Below, in pieces: positions 53,491-64,000 of a stretch of 64,000 nt of DNA. The translations under genes were made by a program, and so were the position numbers. Numbering within the stretch: the stretch's first letter is position 1; every line of letters begins with the position of its first letter. The notes under the pieces were generated by a model that saw only the letters and a list, made by a program, of their open reading frames with translations, was not told where the DNA came from and ran no database searches. Source of the DNA: Mauremys mutica (lineage: Eukaryota; Chordata; Testudines; Geoemydidae); assembly GCF_020497125.1 (NCBI RefSeq), contig NC_059080.1, positions 51,959,563 through 52,023,562 on the forward strand. The letters run 5' to 3'.

Positions 53491-55620
53491 AGATCCAATG
53501 GTAATAAAGGCAGCAGAAATAAAATAATTAACTTACCTACAAATACTGGACTCTATAACTGACTTTTATGATTTTAAAATGTTACTGTTGAGCCTTTTTA
53601 ACATGTCCGCTCAGAGTGCCTTCAGCTGTCACTTTAGTAAGATGTAGATCAGAGTCAGAATCAGGGAAAATGCAGAAAAATGTTCCACCTAAAAGATGCT
53701 AATTTCACAGTATCCAGAAGGAAACAATCCTGCCACACTCACACAAAAGAAAGAGAACCGCAGAAGGGAAATGGCTCTGTAGACCTTGAATTCTTTTTCA
53801 TTCCGCCTGGTACCATCTTGATTTTTTTATTTATTAGTCTATAAATAGGCCAAAGTGTCAGATACCTATGGGGCCTTTGTTTGACCAAGATACAGTGTTG
53901 TGCTGTCAAAAAGAGATAATCCAGCAGAGGACTACGAAAGGCAGAGAGACAGAGAGTGGGAATGAAGATTAATGGATCTTGAATCGTTTCTAATTTATGG
54001 GGCTACGTGATTCCCACTTCCATATGTCTCCGAGAAATGACACCACCACTTCAAGAGCAGAGATTAATCGGAGTCAGCATAAGAAGGACAAAACAAATCA
54101 TCTAATGTGGGGATCTCATTTGACAGCAGTTAGTAGAAGCATTGGGATGAATGGCTTTTGTAAAGCCCTCACCACAGTATGGTTTTCCCTGCCTTTTTTT
54201 GCTGCTCTGCAAATTGCAATCTTTAACACATGAGGTGGGGTAACTTCCCAAGACTCTTCTTAGCATGTGCAGTTGACAACATAGGGATGTAGGAACAGAG
54301 TAATTGCCATTTTGGATCAGATCTGAAGTCCTACACTCCTGTACAGGAGACTGAATGGTTGGACTGAATAGCTTCATTAGAGGGACTGAAGATGAGTATT
54401 TTATTACCTTCCTCCAACTCTGAACTCTGATGTGTGGGTTTGTACCGGCTCTTCTGAGCTCTGTGATGTTTCGGGAAAGTAAGTCTTTTGGGAATGTTAT
54501 TGTAAGGGATTGTGTCATTTAACTGCTAGTATCTTTTTGCCTAGTGCTCAGCTGGTTGCATGCCATTTTGCTGGGAATGTTTCATTTGTTATAAGCTTGA
54601 GCTCAGGATCTAGGGAGCTATTAAACAATTCCATGTGCTCAAAGAAAAAGGCTGTGGCGAAGCTTTGCTGTGAAGACAGAGGTATCCCTGAGAAAATACA
54701 AGCCTGGGAGATGCGTGTGCATGCACTGAGATCACAGCAATATGGCTTTAAGGCATATCCAGTCATGCCCTGCTGATCTGTCATCTGCAAGTGATACCAC
54801 GAGGACAGGAGGATGGCAGGAGTGACTGGCCCAGATTCTCATCTGCAACCAGTCTCCCTAGCAAGGGACATGCGTCCAGTTTTGGTCCCCTTTGCTCTGG
54901 CAAAGCAGAGCAAAGGTAAATGAGCTGGCCAGAGAAACAAGTCTCTTGGGATATCACACTGGGTTGGTAGCAATATTCAAAGCCTTCCTGTAGATCTCTG
55001 AGCACTTCCAAACATGTGGTATGCAGAGCTGAGAAAGCCCATTTCACATGTTAAAACCACTAATTCCAAAACAAAACGACACTGAGCTGAATTGATCTGG
55101 CTGGTAAATTCAACCGCAGCCCCCATGGGAAGGCTGAATCATAGCTGCAGCCTGGACTGTGCAGCTATTTCTTCTCTGTGTGGCTCATGGTGGCAGTTGC
55201 ATTTTCAGAAGCGCCCCAGGCCATGGAAGACAAATGTGAGGCAGATGGCCTCAAATCAGAGGAGGGAGGCCAGGGTTGAGGAGGAGGCTGAATCTGACGT
55301 GGAACACCTGACCATACTGAGTCTGCGCAAGGAATAGCTCCACAGAGTAAGGTGCCAGATACTGGGCACAATGGACAGGGAAAAGCACTTGTTCAGTGCT
55401 AGGTGGAAGGGATGAGGAGTATATGTGGATGCTGAAAAAGAACCAAGTCTCTGGGAGCAGGAGGCCAGCAAGTCTCATCATAAACAAACATCCTCCCACA
55501 ATGTTGTGGCCCCGTAGCAGCCCCGAAAGCAGTTCCTACTCGGCTGGCTTCAGCTCTGCTGTGGAGCCCAAGTAACCACTGGAGAAATGATAGCAACATA
55601 GGAGGAAACAGATCCAGGTA
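53491..55620. other. unclassified non-coding sequence
   Basis: No repeat or gene recognised. The 138-codon minus frame ending at 54102 and others have no identifiable motif. Confidence 0.35.
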
Positions 55621-55628
55621 GTGTCAGG

Positions 55629-56395
55629 CAGTGGCATAGCCAGTTTTTAAGTGCAGGGGGAGCAAACATAAAAAAGGCGTCCTCCCTTGGCTCCTCCTCT
55701 GGCCATGCCCCCCGACCCCTCCCATTCCCCCCTCAGATTAACCCCGGGGCCAGCTCATGACTCCTGCAGGCTTCCCGGGGGTGCGGATACCCCCCCATCC
55801 CCGGGAGAGTCTCTCCTGCCCAGCACTCTCTGCAGCTGTCCCCCGCCGGGCTGTGCCACCCAGCCCCACCTGCGGGGTCCCGTCCCCTCCATCCCAGGCT
55901 CCTGCACTGCGCCAGGGCCCCCCGTCCAGACAGCATGGCCTGCGCCCCTGCCCTGCGGTCCCAGCCCTGGGGAGCCCCTTGCCTGGACCCCTAGTGCAAG
56001 GCACCGGACCCACCCCCTCACCTTCTGTCCTGCGCTGCCGCCTGTCCCTGGCCTGCTCCCAGCGCGCTCCACGCGGGGCTCACCAGCCAGGCAGCCTTAA
56101 AGGCGCAAGGGCCCTTTCACTTTCCCCCTCCTGCCGCATTAGCAAGGGGCAGGAAGCGCTTGGCCACCAAGCCCTGAGCCGCTGCAGAAAGTGGCTGCGG
56201 CGATGTTGGGGCCACGCTGAGCGTGGGGCGCGATGGCTGAGAAGCCGGCCCCCTCGCTCCTCCAGCCACACTTGCCTCCCCCCCATGGCTCCTCCGGCCG
56301 TGCTGCCGCCAGTGCTGGCCTAGCAGGTGCCGCTTTTTGAAAACGTGCTGAAGGGAAGCGGCTGCTTCCCCTGAACCCCACTAGCTACGCTACTG
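55629..56395. mobile_element. hAT-type MITE with perfect 8-bp TSD
   Basis: A 767-bp C-rich element. Start CAGTGGCATAGCCAG (55629-55643) and end CTAGCTACGCTACTG (56381-56395) are inverted repeats with 3 mismatches in 15. Flanked by GTGTCAGG at 55621-55628 and 56396-56403, identical octamers. The long frames here (188 and 137 codons, both strands) are composition artefacts of a GC-rich non-coding element. Confidence 0.88.
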
Positions 56396-56403
56396 GTGTC
56401 AGG

Positions 56404-57412
56404 TTTGGGACTCTGGACAGGGCAGCTCTGCAGCCTGCGGTAGCTCCTCACTCTTGCGATGCCAGCCACGGTGGCAGAGAGGACTTCCTTCCTCAAATCC
56501 AGACCAAAGCAATGGTCTCTTCCCCAAAGTAATGGGGCTGCCAAATCATCAATGGCAGCAACAGCGATGAGATCAGACACTCAGCTCTACCAAAACTCAG
56601 ATGTTGCAACTCAAGGAACCTTCACCGTTTTTTCACAGTAATTTCATAGATGCAAGGGGATGGACCTGCTGCAGATGAGAGCTGAGATTTTCAAAGCTGG
56701 ATGCCAGTTCCCAGTAAGACGAATGGGAGATAGCTTTGAAAACCCCAGTCGAAATGTCTGGTCCTCCTCTGTCCCTGAAAATGAATTCCCTGCATGTTTT
56801 TTGTTTTTTTTTTAAAGCAGGAGAGAACTCACATTTACATTTCTTATTCTGTATGAGAAAGTGTAGCAGAAACAACAGATTTTGCATCAGAATCCCAGGG
56901 CACAATGTTATTCCCATGTGCAATGTTACCTCGAATTCATAAAGCATCGGTTGAATAGATTCAGCTTAAAGCCAGTCTCGGAGTGGTGGAGGACAGAATG
57001 AGAAAGATGGAGTTAGGTCTACGCTTCCCCAAAATAATTTGTCAGGCCCCACTGTAAAAGCCTAATGATGGTTGTAATTTATTGCTGACAGAGGATATTT
57101 ATCACTGCCAGCGTTCTCTTGCGCTCTCTTCCTCGGTCTCGTTTGGCATAGCATCAATAATGTTTATTGTAGCTTTTAATTTTGTATAGTTAGTATTCCT
57201 ACCTGTGTTGATAATGGCTGGCTGGAGACAAGAAAAGGCATTAGAGCAGACATGGGGGTGGGGATATTATGTGCATTCAAGGGTGAAAGATAGATTTAGG
57301 ACTTTCTTCCTGAAGCCCTAAGTGTCCTGAGTTGCAAGTGCAGGGTTTGGAATCTATCTCAGGATCATTAGCACATCTCTGGACTTCTACAGCAGGGGAT
57401 AGCACTGGAGGA
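56404..57412. other. unclassified non-coding sequence
   Basis: No gene. The part at 57020-57260 is repeat-poor and AT-rich, a weak conserved-element candidate. Confidence 0.3.
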
Positions 57413-57565
57413 AACAAGAATATAAGAACGGCCACAGTGAGTCAGACCAAAGGTCCATCTAGCCCAGTATCCTATCTTCAGACAGTGGCCAATGCCAGGT
57501 GCCTCAGAGGGAACAAACAGAACAGGCACTCATCGAGTCATCCATTCCCTGTTGCCCAAGTTGTC
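57413..57565 (-). mobile_element. CR1 LINE 3' terminus, short
   Basis: In plus-strand reading 'aagaatataagaacggccac', 'gtcagaccaaaggtccatct', 'cagacagtggccaatgccag'. This is the reverse complement of the 3' UTR seen at 2800-2935, so it is the last ~150 bp of the same CR1 subfamily in opposite orientation. Confidence 0.8.
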
Positions 57566-57689
57566 TCACTGCTGATTGCAGTCAGAGCTCTCAGCAGGCT
57601 TTGGAACTACAGCCATGTAAGGATGATACTCAGCTACAGCTCTCCTCCCATGGACCATCTGGTGTGAATTATCAAGGGAATCAAGACAG

Positions 57690-57800
57690 GCCAGATGATG
57701 GAAAGCCCCTGGCCTTAGGTGACTTGCCAAGGTCACACAGGGAGTTTGTAGAAGACCTGAAATTGAATCAGATCTCCAAAGTCTCAGTTCATTATTCCTA
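57690..57800 (-). repeat. MIR-like SINE fragment
   Basis: 'ggtgacttgccaaggtcaca', 'cagggagtttgtagaagacc' and 'gaaattgaatcagatctcc' in antisense MIR order. Confidence 0.5.
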
Positions 57801-58314
57801 TTCGTTATTATGGTAGCACATAGAGGCCTCAGCCAGATTTGAAGCCCCTGGTGCTAAGGCGGTGAACAAACACATAGTGAGAGAAAGCTGATGTGCCATT
57901 TCAGAATCTTAACTCCAACACCATCATTCCTTGAGAGTCTTTAGACTGGAAATCGGAGCATCCTTAGTAACATTTTGCACATGAGCGAATCTTGCTGTTC
58001 AGTGTGCAAACAAAGCCAGTTATCAGTGAGAACGCCTTGGCGAAAACATTATTTTCTCTCTTTTTCTGCTCAATTTACCATTGTCCTCACCATTTAATGC
58101 AGCTCAGCAGTCCCAGGTGGATGTTTACAGGTTGCACACAGGCTCTCTTTACACCTAGCAGCCAATGTCTTAGTTAAAGCGCTCTGTGAGCATGTTGGCA
58201 GGTGCTTCCCCATCGGGATGTTGCTTGCTGTCTATGCCTGAATATTTAGGTAGCTTGAAAGAAGACCCCCACATGAAAAATGATTTCTCTCAGTCAGTGG
58301 AGCTGTGCCTATCA

Positions 58315-58560
58315 GAAAGTGTCTACACTGCATTGTAAACCCAAGTCTGCAGGACGCGGGCCTGTGGACACCATTTTTCTAAGCCTGTGCCTGAACATCC
58401 ATACTGCATTGTAAACCTGGGCTTACAGTTGCTGAAGTTGGGTCTCACAACCGTGCTAACAGGTCCATACTACAATACACAGACCTTCTGACTTGGGTCT
58501 GCACTTGAGCTGTGTCCACACTGCAAAGTGACTGGGCTTGGACCTGCAAGTAAGGGGGAC
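58315..58560. repeat. dispersed repeat ('gtgtctacactgcattgtaa' type)
   Basis: Two internal repeats of 'acactgcattgtaaaccc/atactgcattgtaaacctg' about 75 bp apart, and an end 'gctgtgtccacactgcaaag'. Related by the 'ctacactgca' core to other MITE-like blocks. Confidence 0.45.
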
Positions 58561-58593
58561 TCGGACTCAGACGTCTCATGGGGGTAATAGGCC

Positions 58594-59011
58594 CATAGGT
58601 GCTGACTTTTCGTTTTATTGTTGGGTTCCCCACACTGGCTCTGCCACCTCCCCTGAGGCTCTGCCCCCACTCCACCTCTTCTCACCCCGCTTCTCTCTCT
58701 CCCCCAAGATCCCCTCCTCTGAGCGTCTGCTGCCTGCCACTTGCTGCTTTCTGTCACCTCCTGCCTTCAGGGCAGCGAGGGGGTAGGGGGCAGAGAGGAG
58801 CATGGTGGGGCAGACCTGCTCAGCAGCTGTTCAGTGGAGCAGCCGCTAAGAGCTGCTGGGAGTATAGGGCCAGCTGCTGAGTAGCTGATTGGCAGCTAGC
58901 CCCAGGGCCACCAAAACAGCTACCCTGGCCAGCACACTGGGTGCTGAGCACCCCCTATTTTTTCTCCATGGATGCTTGAGACCCTGGGAACCCATGGGGT
59001 CGGCGCCTATG
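58594..59011. mobile_element. hAT-type MITE with perfect 8-bp TSD
   Basis: A 418-bp GC-rich element. Start CATAGGTGCTGAC (58594-58606) and end GTCGGCGCCTATG (58999-59011) are inverted repeats with two mismatches. Flanked by AATAGGCC at 58586-58593 and 59012-59019. 8-bp duplication is the hAT signature. The internal frames are not genes. Confidence 0.87.
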
Positions 59012-59146
59012 AATAGGCCCCAGTGCTTGCTGTTCCTAGTCAGACTGATGTGTGGAATGTAGGGGTGTTTGGGCTTGGAGCCCAGGTTTGCAATGCAACA
59101 TAGAGATCCCCTTACAGTCCTCCAAACTCATTTTACATAGGACACC

Positions 59147-59865
59147 TGTGATGAGGCGTAGCAACCCCCACACTGACCAGAAAGGCTTAACTAGAGCCGA
59201 AGAGCTCCAGGGTGTGTCAGGCTCAAGGAGAAGACAAAAAGGAAGGAGTTCAATGCCACTGGGAGGAGGCAGCCCAGGAGAAGAGTGGCCTGGCATTCCC
59301 ATCCCACTCTGGGGGAAGGGCCTGGCACAAGCAGAACTGTGGGAAAGCTACAGGAGTGGAGTTAACTTCTGTGGTGGGCCTTGAATCAAAGGCAAACTCC
59401 AGGGAGGCAGCCCCGTGGGTCTGCATTCTGCAGAAAAGTGGAGGACTGCCGAGAACTGAAGAGGGTCTAAAAGCTCAAGCCTGGAGTGGGTGGAAGTTGC
59501 CTAAGTTTGTATTTTTGTTAGGTTTTTAAGTTTTGCTGAGGGACTCCAGGGGCAGCCACTGCTCCAGAAGAAGACTGCGGCTGAAGAGGAGAGCAGGAGG
59601 GCAGAACCTGTTGTGTTGATTACCAGAGATGATGTGTCTGGAATGGTGACATCGCAGAAGTGGTGGGTCTCTAGTAGTGACCTGTCCAAAGAACCGAGTC
59701 ACCACCACTCCAGATTACTGACGTCCCGAGGAGCAAACTGAGACAGAGTTGCTGAAATGCTGGGTGATGCCATGAGGGGCCCTCTGGGATGGTGAGACTA
59801 CGGCTGCACCCAATGGCCATCAGGTGGTAATGAGCACCCCAACCAGTCAATTGTCGAGCCATTCA
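59147..59865 (+). mobile_element. LTR-like element
   Basis: Begins TGTGATGAGGCGTAGCAACC, and its start is similar to the one at 60451 (TGTGATGGGATATAAAACCC; both continue with CCCCAC and a GAAAGG-CTAA segment). A purine-rich body with 'aagaagactgcggctgaaga'. The 3' end is approximate. Frames at 59052-59529 overlap it and are not credible. Confidence 0.4.
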
Positions 59866-59867
59866 TT

Positions 59868-60070
59868 TGGTGAGCACTAAAAATACTTGAAAATTCTCCA
59901 TCAACGTTTTTCTACAGGAAAATGGCTTTTTTCTTTATTTAAATATTTCATTTCGTTCTAAACTGCCTGGATTATTTTGATGAAAACCCCCAAATGTTCA
60001 TGGAAAATTAGAAAAATAAATAAATAAATTGTTGCAAAAATACAGTTGGCATTTTCCAGCCAGCACTAGG
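59868..60070. repeat. AT-rich MITE-family block
   Basis: 'gaaaattctccatcaacgtt', 'ggaaaatggcttttttcttt' and 'ttggcattttccagccagca'. Same AT-rich family, ends degraded. Confidence 0.45.
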
Positions 60071-60450
60071 GAGCACTTGCTCAGGCATATAATTCCTTTG
60101 ACTTCTTGGGGACTACTCGCATGAGTAAATGCTCACCACTATATGGATGCATCCCACATTCTAGCCCCCCTGAGTCCAATAGGATTCTCTTCATGGCTGC
60201 AATGGCCTTCAGGTCAGACCCTGAGACTGGAAGCACTTCAGGACTGGGACAGTATCTTCCTATGTCTGTGAGTAGTGCTGAGCACAATTGGACCCCAATC
60301 CAGACTGAAGCCTCCACACACTCCCACAATGTAAACATTGTATGAGACTAATTGAACATTGTGGTTGTAGGGCATATCTGTGCTTGCATTTTAGTGATGA
60401 GGTGCTAGCAGGAGTTGGTGTAACAGCTATGATGTAACAAAGTGGCGCAG

Positions 60451-60750
60451 TGTGATGGGATATAAAACCCCACGCTGGGCCCGAAAGGGGCTAAAAGGCA
60501 ATACTGGACCCAGGTAGCACATCCCTCCAGGCCGGCCAAGCATGCTCTGGCTGGAGAAGCATGTTAAAAGGAGGTCAGAAACCCTAGCAAAGAGTGGTAC
60601 ACAGGCTGCAGGAGAGAGGAATCATTCTCCAGGAAGATAGAGAGGGGACCATGGAGCGGGTAAGGCCCACAGGCAGGGCCTTCACCAACCACCACCCCCT
60701 CTGAGAACCAGCAGCTCCTACTACAGGGCCCTGCTCCTTTGGACTTGTTG
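60451..60750 (+). mobile_element. LTR-like fragment
   Basis: Starts TGTGATGGGATATAAAACCC with a TATAAA-like box very near the start, followed by GAAAGGGGCTAAAA. Same start motif as 59147. Ends where the CR1 copy begins. Confidence 0.4.
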
Positions 60751-60754
60751 TTCA

Positions 60755-61405
60755 GTGACTAGCTGTGTGGACTGGCTGTGTGCCCTTGTTGCCAAGAAGG
60801 CTAATGGCATTTTGGGCTGTATAAGTAGGGGCATTGCCAGCAGATTGAGGGACGTGATCATTCCCCTCTATTCGGCATTGATGAGGCCTCATCTGGAGTA
60901 CTGTGTCCAGTTTTGGGCCCTACACTACAAGAAGGATGTGGAAAAATTGGAAAGAGTCCAGTGGAGGGCAACAAAAATGATTAGGGGGCTGGAGCACATG
61001 ACTTATGAGGAGAGGCTGAGGGACCTGGGATTATTTAGTCTGTGGAAGAGAAGAATGAGGGGGGATTTGATAGCTGCTTTCAACTACCTGAAAGGGGGTT
61101 CCAAAGAGGATGGATCTAGACTGTTTTCAGTGGTAGCAGATGACAGAACCAGGAGTAATGGTCTCAAGTTGCAGTGGGGGAGGTTTAGGTTGGATATTAG
61201 AAAAAAACTTTTTGACTAGGAGGGTGGTGAAGCACTGGAATGGGTTACCTAGGGAGGTAGTGGAATGAATCCCTTTCGCTAGAGTTTTTTAAGGTCAGGC
61301 TTGGCTGGGATGATTTAGTTGGGGATTGGTCCTGCTTTGAGCAGGGGGTTGGACTAGATGACCTCCTGAAGTTCCTTTCAACCCTAATATTCTATAATTC
61401 TATGA
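60755..61405 (+). mobile_element. CR1 LINE 3' end, well preserved
   Basis: The open frame 60755-61219 carries the C-terminal RT end: [77 protein letters not shown]. The frame closes at TAG 61217-61219. The 3' UTR (ttggactagatgacctcctg, aagttcctttcaaccctaat) ends in the short tandem terminus attctataattctatgact (about 61387-61405). 5'-truncated; the least mutated CR1 copy in the window. Confidence 0.92.
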
Positions 61406-63499
61406 CTGTAGGGGCCATGCCCCAAACTGAAGGGACCTATTGGTAGGAAGCATCCCAGGGAAGTGAACTTAGACTTGCTGCAGGGAGAACCAAGCCAGTG
61501 CTGCTTCCCACTCGCACCTGGGCTGTGACCTGGTGGAGAGGGAAGTCACAGGTCCCTCTACAATACACCTTTAAGGGCTGAGGTCCAGATGCAGGTGGAA
61601 ATCTGAAGATTATTGGCTTAAGACCAGGAATTGTCAAGGGGCCAGAAGCAGGGCATGCTACCACTAAACCACCCAGCCCTCTCAGCCCCCTCACACCCAG
61701 CCAATCAAAAAGTGGCTATGGACAATGAGTGACCTCTGCCATATGCTGATATACGTTATTAATACCAATCCTCAACAATGGCTTTATTGCAATCAGACCT
61801 TATGCATGGGTGTAACCCCTTCTTACAGAACAAAAGTGCATGGGGTGTCTCCTTCTAGGTGAGGAGGCCATCCAGGCTGAATCCTACCAGAAATACTGGA
61901 CGCCTGTCTTTGAGAAAGAGAATTATCCTAAACTTGCTGGAAAACTGCTTGTATAATAGCAGTGACAGATGTGAATGCTACACAGGGAGCTGAAACAGGA
62001 GTTAATGTATTGTTATGGTGAGATTCACACCTCTGCTAATGCATTGCAGTGAGAGTGACTGTGCCTGCTCCCAGCAATGGAGGAGAATGGCCTTTGGATA
62101 ACACCACCAGCAGCACGTCTGGCTCTTTCTGGATTTTTGCATGAAAAGGGACTCTTTCCCCACCTCTGATGTGAATAATTACTGATCTGATGGTTATTTT
62201 AACATCATTATAGGAGACTCTCAGACTAGTTGGTCATTTACAGATTAGATGTTGCTTACATTGTTCATAACTGATTAAAGTGACAGCTTGGCTTTCACCC
62301 AAAACATGGAGCCTCAATTTAGCATAATTTGAATGGAGTGACATAGAGATGGGGGAGGGATTTGTGGGTACTGATAATTTAGTAGTTAATGCTGCTTTTA
62401 TTGAACTTTAAAAAGCCTCTGCTGTTGCATATCATTCTTTATGGGGTAATAAACTTTATAGCTTGGGCTGTCCTGTGGGAGTGACTTTTATGAGTCTCTT
62501 TCTATCAGGGAGGTTGTTACTAGTCTTGGAAGCAGAGCTGGCTGCAGTTACATCCCTGTGTATCTCAATAATTAAGAGGTCCCAGGACTAGGCCGTATCT
62601 TTAGGAAACAAAACAGTACACTCCCAGTGTGAGAGAGGATTTTCTAAACATCATGGAGGACTCCATTTCCATCCATTCCCCCCAAAGCAGAACAATAATT
62701 CTAACCTCCACACATGAGATGCTGCTTCCTAGACCACAGGAGCTGGCAGGGTGGATGGAATCACCTTAAAGTGGCTCTGCCTTTTTTCATTAAAAGAGAT
62801 TGAAAAGAGCAGGAACAGGCACTTCAGCTGAGGGATCTCTATCCTGTCACCATACTTGTTCATCGTTTAAATAAATCTATTCCGGGACATCTTTGGGAGA
62901 TAGGGCTACACTACAGTGTCCTCAACATGCTGGTGGCACTCAGCTCTACATCTGTTTTTCAATGGATACTGACAGAGCTGCTTCCCTGCTCTCCCAGTGC
63001 CTGGCAGAGATTACGAAAGCCAACTGATTCAGGCGAAATCCAGACCAAATGGAAGCAATACAGGTCAACAGAGCATAGCACTTGAAAGAATTAGTAAAGC
63101 CTGCTCCCTGCTTCCTCACTTGAAGGTGTCAACTTGCTTACTGTTCAAATGGAAAGTCAGAGAATTCCTTTCTTCTTCCCCAGCAGACCAGATCATTACG
63201 ACTCTTCCTCTTGGATGCAGTCAGACATTATCCCAGTAGTTCATGCTTTTGTTAAGGTGCAACACCTATTGCAAGGTGCCAATCTTGAAGCATGCTCGAA
63301 AGCTCTGGCTAGGGCAAGATTCAACCACCTGCTTCATAGGCTAGTTAGATCAATGAGAGGACATCACACCTGTGCTCCTTGCTTTCTACTGCCTGCTAAT
63401 TCACTTGCAGGTATTGATCAGGAACTTTAAAGCTCCAGTGTATGTGTATCCCAGCTGTCTCAGAGACTGTGGCTTCCCTATACCACCCCATAACAGCTA
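61406..63499. other. unclassified, mostly repeat-poor sequence
   Basis: No gene recognised. The part at 62140-62480 is AT-rich and without obvious repeats, with TAATTA-type motifs, a possible conserved non-coding element. Frames at 62997-63430 have no known motif. Confidence 0.35.
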
Positions 63500-63920
63500 G
63501 GCTTGTCGGAAATTATTCAACTACTGTGAAGCTTAATGGGATCAGTTATAAAGCTAGTCAGGAACCAATATTTTCATTGGGTGGAAAATTCTGGCATTTT
63601 GGGGGAAAAAACTATTCTGAATTAGAACATCAAAAAAGTTCAAAATTTCCCACAAAACAAAACTTTGATTTTGGACCATTAAAACATTTAGTTTCGACTT
63701 CAGCATTTCAAGTACTGTAATTTAATTTTGTTTATCACATATTAAAATATTAAATATACATATTGTGTATATATTTACATACAAATATCAAAACAAAATT
63801 AATCACAATGATAAAGTCAAACCGAAACATTTTGACTTTTTCAGCTGAAAAATGTTGGCGAAATGGATGTTTCCATTAAATGTTTAGTTTTGGATGAAAC
63901 GGAATTTTTCAACCTGCTCT
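63500..63920. repeat. AT-rich MITE-family block
   Basis: Starts 'aggcttgtcggaaattattc' and ends 'ggaatttttcaacctgctct' (degraded CCAGCTCT). Interior A/T homopolymers and an (ATAT)-rich stretch near 63730-63790. Size about 420 bp, like the other copies. Confidence 0.5.
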
Positions 63921-64000
63921 GCTGAGGGGGCAGGACCTTCTCAGGACCGGGCCCTTGTCTCAGAAATTTGATCTCCCCAGAAATAAATCTGAACCTCAAC

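Noticed and set aside
54102..54518. 138-codon minus frame
   Set aside because: No motif, no repeat homology that I can see, ordinary length for chance in 64 kb.
55687..56323. Proline-rich frames of 137 and 188 codons plus antisense frames
   Set aside because: All inside the hAT MITE 55629-56395, whose ends and duplication are clear; composition alone explains them.

Overview
The window is non-coding, repeat-dense vertebrate DNA, most likely from a turtle or a close sauropsid. The organism call is an inference from the repeat content: many CR1 LINE 3' ends, a Penelope-like element with a GIY-YIG endonuclease remnant and its typical tail, several hAT-type MITEs with intact 8-bp duplications, MIR/L2-like old SINE/LINE pieces, and a gammaretrovirus-like provirus. 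I recognise no host protein-coding exon, rRNA, tRNA or CRISPR array. Almost all open frames outside transposable elements are short chance frames, many of them reading across repeats.

Layout. 1-8.5 kb: mostly unclassified sequence with a CR1 3' end (2240-2935) and small MITE/SINE pieces. 8.5-14.6 kb: LTR-like segments, a CR1 fragment, and an AT-rich MITE flanked by AGAGCTGG/CCAGCTCT. 15-19.5 kb: MIR-like SINE, another AT-rich MITE, then a cluster of three hAT-like MITEs, one nested in another, all with 8-bp duplications. 20.4-23.7 kb: an LTR-like element, a truncated GC-rich hAT copy and a CR1 reverse-transcriptase fragment. 24.5-28.9 kb: the most repeat-poor and AT-rich part. 28.9-30.4 kb: Penelope-like element interrupted by a hAT MITE that itself carries a 72-bp-arm hairpin. 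35.122-40.867 kb: a complete but gutted gammaretrovirus-like provirus on the minus strand. 42.95-43.14 kb: a perfect 90-bp inverted repeat built from a Penelope-type tail. 44-64 kb: more CR1, MITE, LTR-like and hAT elements, including two further hAT MITEs with perfect duplications (55.6-56.4 and 58.6-59.0 kb).

The provirus is the most informative object. It has two 425-bp LTRs differing at one site that I could find, a TTTG target duplication, a primer-binding site matching tRNA-Pro, and in order gag (matrix, then a capsid gap, then nucleocapsid), an in-frame UGA-CGG, protease, reverse transcriptase, half of RNase H, integrase, and a tiny env remnant. Young LTRs around an internal region with several large deletions suggest the element was copied in trans, after it had already become defective.

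All boundaries were read by eye. Those supported by target-site duplications or LTR ends are base-accurate; the others are approximate.
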